The notes under the pieces are model-generated. The model ran no database searches, was not told where the DNA came from, and saw only the letters and a list, made by a program, of their open reading frames with translations. From Gryganskiella cystojenkinii (lineage: Eukaryota > Mortierellomycota > Mortierellomycetes > Mortierellales > Mortierellaceae), in contig JAAAIG010000955.1 of assembly GCA_015852425.1 (NCBI GenBank), positions 2,506 through 13,868 of the forward strand: a DNA stretch of 11,363 bases, in the 5' to 3' direction. The translations under genes were made by a program, and so were the position numbers. Shown piece after piece: positions 8,272-11,363 of the stretch. Within the stretch, counting starts at the first letter, position 1; each line of letters begins with the position of its first letter.

Positions 8272-10080
8272 TTGAAAGACGAGGCGCTTAAAAGCAACAA
8301 TCAACCCACCACAACAACAAGCCTCTCAATTCCCAGCCCATTGTCTGCTCCATCCCCTCTATTTTTGAAAATGAAAGATTTCTTCGATCTCTCAGATATC
8401 CACTCTCGTCGAAGTGATACTAGGCAGCCTCTTCAAGGCTCTGAGGCAAGGCAATGGTGTCACTTCCTTGAGACCTTATGCCCGTTGCACCGACACAATC
8501 TCAAAGGCATGCTGCAACAGTCGCCTACTTTATCGTAACCGACGTCTAATTGTTGAGGACGATGACGATGACAAGGACAACGATCTCGAGTATATCTCTC
8601 CAGCTCCACGATCCCGTTCCAGAAGTATTCGATCAGCCTCGGGTCCGCAATATGATCCTGGAAGTCCTATTTGGGAGAACAATGCCACGCCAGAGCGTGA
8701 TGATGACCCAAGTACGTTCTGAGATAGTTGTCAGGCGCTCAGCAACATAAAATTAAACAAAGACGTAAGATTACATACTAATAGTCCAACTGATTTTACT
8801 TCTCTCGATTCTGTTCAGTTGGTGCCGGTGAGAATCAAGAAGCTGCTGCCCCTATTATCGCAGTGGTGCCGATCCTTGCTGCCCCAGCCCCTGGCGCTGA
8901 TGCTGCGATTAGACCTGTCATTTATTACCGGCCTTAGATGACGTGAATTTTCTCTCATGCCGATTTTCTTCTTGCAGAGCAGGAGTGTCTTTACCGAGAG
9001 GAACTAACCCATGTTTATCAGGAGGAGCGAGAACGTGCCAACCGCCGCAACGAGGAGCAGAGGGAGAAGGAGGAGGAGCTATAATGGAAGGAGGAAATGT
9101 ATAATCGATACGAAAAAGGGTATGACGATGACGATCATGTTGATGATGATGAAGACGAGGAGGTCCATTATGATGACGATTTTGAGCCACAGCCTCCAAG
9201 GAGAAGCGGATACGTGAAGGACAGAACGAGGTGATCACCGACGAGAACAGAGCAGACCTCATCAACAACCATGTTGATTGCAACTTGACTCAAACTGAAG
9301 CTGCCCAGTCAGTTCTCATGAACGTTCGGACAGCACGCCACTACATCAACAGTTACCTGCGGGCTGGCATGGTGCTGGTGAAGAGAAAAAGGACCGGCGG
9401 TGTCTTGACGGAAGAGCATGCGAGCTTCATAACAGATTTTCTGTCTATGGATGTAACGAAGACCATGAGAGAAACAATGGATGCCTTCAGAAGCGAGTTC
9501 CTCGAGTTGAACATCTCCATGTCCACTCTTAACCGGCACGTCCACGAGGATCTCGAATTTTCTCTTAAGCGGGTCAGGAAGCTTCTACCGGAACGAGACT
9601 CGGAACGCATCAAACCCTACGGGAAGCCTACGCAGATGCCCACGATGACCAGGAAGTCGTAAATGCCTCCGTTCTAAGTCAGTGTATATTGATGAAGCTC
9701 GTTTCCAAATCAGTGCAACCCATGCCCATGGATGGCCCTTAAAAGGTCAACCTGCGATAGTGGTCGCGCCCTGTGCTCGGGCTGCCAACGTTAGCGTCCT
9801 AGGAGCCATCACTTCCAGAGGTATCATAGTCATGGCTTTGCTAATGCCGACTGCGTATGATCCTGATTAGGAACCCATGCCAGTCGTCGAACCTCAAGAT
9901 GAAAACGATGACGATGAAGACATTGGTAATCCGGTCCGAAGTCGAGGACGAGGACGAGGGCGTGGTGCACGAGGGCGAGGCGAAGAAAGTTACACTTAGA
10001 ACTAAGCCCATTTGTAATCCCATAATACAGCCTACGGAATTAGTATCCGTTCCGTGATATGGATAGACCGTACAAATTAA
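8272..10080 (+). mobile_element. remnant of a Tc1/mariner-like DNA transposon, ends not found
   Basis: The transposase relic defines the body of the element. I compared the flanks (about 7600-8370 and 10000-10800) for terminal inverted repeats and TA target duplications and found no convincing pair. The limits given are therefore approximate. The missing half of the DDE domain points to an internal deletion, so the copy cannot move by itself. Confidence 0.45.
8371..9999 (+). pseudogene. decayed Tc1/mariner-IS630-type (DDE_3) transposase
   Basis: An intact copy would bind element ends and catalyse cut-and-paste transposition. A possible start is ATG 8371, but the continuing acidic stretch (E-D-D-D-D-D-K, about 8555-8580) is in another frame. 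A likely intron is 8712-8818 (GTACGT donor, TACTAAT at 8776-8782, TTCAG acceptor). Next come an Ala/Pro stretch, a Glu/Arg-rich segment and an Asp-rich segment. The 9228-9614 block carries two helix-turn-helix-like units (L-T-Q-T-E-A-A-Q; V-T-K-T-M-R-E-T). From 9682 the DDE domain starts with Y-I-D-E-A-R-F (first catalytic Asp at 9691-9693), G-W-P-L-K-G-Q-P and V-L-G-A-I-T. Lesions: stops at 8935-8937, 8944-8946 (unless intronic), 9082-9084 and 9868-9870, and one-base losses near 9194, 9614 and 9682. The second Asp, last Glu/Asp and the rest of the domain are missing. After the 9868 stop the frame continues with an acidic segment and an R-G-R-G-R-G tail to TAG 9997-9999. Confidence 0.8.
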
Positions 10081-10270
10081 ATTCGAGCTGTCAGGTTCCC
10101 GGGGAGACGAGCGAAAGCAGCATTCGCGGGATGGAACAGCCATAAAGTTGATACCTTATGTAATCTAGTTGACGCTAACTTTCTCGCCGCCAACATCGAT
10201 GGCACACATTTTTTTCTGTTCTTTTCTCTGACCACTGTATGTATAACTTTTCTGACACCAATTTTATTCC
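10000..10270. other. spacer after the transposase relic
   Basis: No gene seen. It may contain the 3' end of the transposon. A short ACGGA/TCCGT inverted repeat lies at 10034-10050. From about 10205 the sequence becomes T/C-rich before the minisatellite. Confidence 0.4.
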
Positions 10271-10384
10271 GTCGGCGAGCCTGTTGGTCACTGTCGGATC
10301 TGTCGGTCACCGTCGGTCACTGTCGGCCTCTGTTCGGTCTATGTCGGTCTGTTTGTTGGTCACCGTCGGCCTCCGTCGGTCACT
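10271..10384. repeat. GTCGGTCAC-type minisatellite
   Basis: About ten imperfect units of 8-14 bp built on GTCGG(T/C)CACT or GTCGGCCTC follow one another: for example GTTGGTCACT, GTCGGATCT, GTCGGTCACC, GTCGGTCACT and GTCGGCCTCC. A few spacers such as GTTT interrupt the array. It has no open coding frame. Confidence 0.85.
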
Positions 10385-10848
10385 CTCTTTCGCTTGGGCG
10401 TTGGAATAATGTTAACTACTCCACCCTTGACGCTGACAATTCTCAATTTGAACTCAATTTGACGTGATACAGCATAAGCGAATTCGCAGTTAAGGGGTGT
10501 TGTTGAGCCTTTTGTGCAACCCAAGCTCAACTTTTATTCGATTTCCAGGTAACACGAGCTGCGAACTCGGTTGATTTCGCAGTTAAGGGGTGTTTCTGAG
10601 GCTTTTGTGCAACCCAAACTCATTAACACGGGCGTCCATTTCTGTGGAAATCAACCGTTTTTTCAAAATCTCAGCAAAAATTTGGCCTCCAAGGTTACAC
10701 GAACGCCCTTCAACTTCGAAAACGCTTTCGTGAAATCGCTGATTTTCCCACAAACGAACATGGCTATTGTCACTTCTCAGCTGGACGTGGCGGCATTGGG
10801 AGTAATGAACTGAGCGGCAAGCAGAACCTTAAAAAATGAGATGGGATC
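10385..10848. promoter_or_regulatory. repeat-containing upstream region of the secreted-repeat gene
   Basis: This region holds the 93-bp-spaced direct repeat and further imperfect ACACG(A/G)(A/G)CG motifs at about 10552, 10625 and 10697. The weak plus-strand frame across 10571-10813 starts at a TTG inside the repeat and resembles no family, so I do not call it. It may be an insertion remnant or an upstream control region of the gene at 10950. Confidence 0.4.
10483..10622 (+). repeat. 48-bp direct repeat, period 93 bp, with an overlapping inverted repeat
   Basis: Copies at 10483-10530 and 10576-10622 share TTCGCAGTTAAGGGGTGT, then GAG, TTTTGTGCAACCCAA and CTCA, with only a few mismatches. The sequence CGGTTGATTTC at 10568-10578, overlapping the start of copy 2, is perfectly inverted at 10647-10657 (GAAATCAACCG). 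The structure may be part of a transposon end or a solo remnant. No reverse-oriented copy of the repeat was seen elsewhere in the window. Confidence 0.85.
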
Positions 10849-10855
10849 TATAAAA
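10849..10855 (+). promoter_or_regulatory. TATA box of the secreted-repeat gene
   Basis: CTATAAAAT surrounds a consensus TATAAAA, 95 bp before the ATG at 10950. Transcription would be expected to start around 10880-10890, giving a short A/C-rich leader. It is the best TATA element in the window and suggests a regulated, possibly strongly expressed gene. Confidence 0.7.
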
Positions 10856-10949
10856 TGGGGGCCGGAAAAGACTTTTGTTTTTGCTTGACATACATTTCCA
10901 AATCAAACAAGCACAGCACAACCTCCACAGCTAATATTCAAAAGTCAGC

Positions 10950-11363
10950 ATGAAAAATTCTTGTATTGCCTTGTCCGCTATTGCACTTATCGGTGTCTTG
11001 ACTTCTCCTGCATTCGCTCAAGCAAGGGGTCGCAATAGTATTGGAAAGGAATCGTCTGATTTCTTGATAAATTCTCGAGAAGTTCCTCAGAAGCGTCGCC
11101 TGCACTACGATGAGCGGGATGATGAAACTTTGCTCTCTCCTAGTCGTTGGGGCGGTGATTGGCCTGAGGGTGTAAAAAAGATTGACGGTCCTTCCGCTGC
11201 CGGCTCGCCTGATGAAACGTTGGTCTCTCCTAGTCGTTGGGGTGGCGATTGGCCTAAGGGTGCAAAAGAGATTAACGATCCTTCCGCTGCCGGCTCGCCT
11301 GATGAAACTTTGGTCGCTCCTAGTCGTTGGGGTGGCGATTGGCCTAAGGGTGCAAAAGAGATT
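10950..11363 (+). CDS. secreted precursor with 30-residue tandem repeats (3' end outside window)
   Basis: The first ATG after the TATA box opens a frame of 138 codons that is still open at the window edge. Residues 1-23 are a textbook signal peptide (M-K-N-S-C, hydrophobic core, cleavage after S-P-A-F-A). Residues 24-50 look like a pro-region ending in the dibasic site Q-K-R-R (47-50), a kexin-type target. Repeats of 30 residues start at D58 and D88, with a partial one at D118. Each reads D-E-T-L-x-x-P-S-R-W-G-G-D-W-P, then x-G-x-K-x-I and x-x-P-S-A-A-G-S-P. The two Trp and the G-G-D are invariant. The layout matches kexin-processed repeat precursors, cell-surface repellents or repeat effectors. 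However, the repeats lack their own K-R site (repeat 1 has K-K, the others K-E). I recognise no family, so the function is unknown. Confidence 0.85.
   Translation, partial: MKNSCIALSAIALIGVLTSPAFAQARGRNSIGKESSDFLINSREVPQKRRLHYDERDDETLLSPSRWGGDWPEGVKKIDGPSAAGSPDETLVSPSRWGGDWPKGAKEINDPSAAGSPDETLVAPSRWGGDWPKGAKEI
11121..11363 (+). repeat. 90-bp coding tandem repeat
   Basis: Unit 1 is 11121-11210, unit 2 is 11211-11300, and unit 3 is cut at 11363 (63 of 90 bp seen). Units 1 and 2 differ at 9 of 90 positions, units 2 and 3 at 2 of 63. All differences are substitutions, so the frame is kept. More units probably follow outside the window. Confidence 0.95.

Larger units (their letters stand above)
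7124..8370. other. intergenic region without a recognised gene
   Basis: About 1.2 kb with short open frames only and no domain I recognise. It contains T/A-rich low complexity at 7220-7320, a GTTTTCG/CGAAAAC inverted repeat at 7662-7680, a 52-codon minus-strand frame at 7696-7854 (listed separately), and two ACGCGT motifs at 8132-8137 and 8215-8220. The far end (about 8280-8370) is the likely 5' flank of the transposase relic, with TTAAAA near 8288. No tRNA-like cloverleaf or B-box was found. Confidence 0.5.

Noticed and set aside
7600..10800. Search for terminal inverted repeats of the transposon
   Set aside because: Only short shared words such as GCGTTTTCG (8217-8225 against 10717-10725 inverted) were found, too short to call element ends.
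10571..10813. 80-codon plus-strand frame starting inside the direct repeat
   Set aside because: It starts at a non-ATG codon in repeat DNA and ends just before the TATA box of the next gene; no recognisable domain.
1..11363. CRISPR arrays, bacterial operons, phage genes
   Set aside because: The sequence has spliceosomal introns and eukaryotic signals; the repeats present are microsatellites, minisatellites or coding repeats without spacer structure.

Overview
The window looks like nuclear DNA of a filamentous, early-diverging fungus. A member of the Mortierellaceae is my best guess, but this is inference from style and not from a marker gene. The supporting signs are short GT-AG introns (about 75-131 nt) with CTGAC/TACTAAT-like branch sites, very pyrimidine-rich sense-strand leaders before genes, a GLI/ZIC-like C2H2 factor with long His/Gln/Ser-rich tails, and a decayed Tc1/mariner-IS630-type (DDE_3) transposase.

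Layout. Positions 1-2345 hold no convincing coding sequence: a purine-rich half is followed by a long CT-rich leader. Positions 2346-5041 (+) carry a three-exon gene for an 817-residue zinc-finger protein, with a poly(A) signal at 5356-5361. Convergent to it, 5492-5970 (-) is a two-exon gene for a 115-residue thioredoxin-fold protein in which the CxxC site is replaced by D-Q-E-N. Just upstream of that gene on the same strand, 6467-7123 is a broken thioredoxin-like relic, probably a tandem duplicate. Positions 7124-8370 have no recognised gene. Positions 8371-9999 (+) are a transposase relic with frameshifts, internal stops and loss of the second half of the DDE domain. Positions 10000-10850 are repeat-rich: a GTCGGTCAC-type minisatellite and a 93-bp-spaced direct repeat. 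A clear TATA box at 10849 leads into a gene starting at 10950 that runs off the right edge. It encodes a signal peptide, a short pro-region ending in a dibasic KRR site, and tandem 30-residue repeats around S-R-W-G-G-D-W-P.

The genes do not form a pathway. The most notable item is the secreted tandem-repeat precursor at the right edge, which has the layout of kexin-processed repeat proteins (repellents, fungal RiPP precursors) but matches no family I recognise. Next are the CxxC-less thioredoxin beside a dead paralogue, and two in-frame alternative 5' splice sites between zinc fingers 1 and 2 of the transcription factor.
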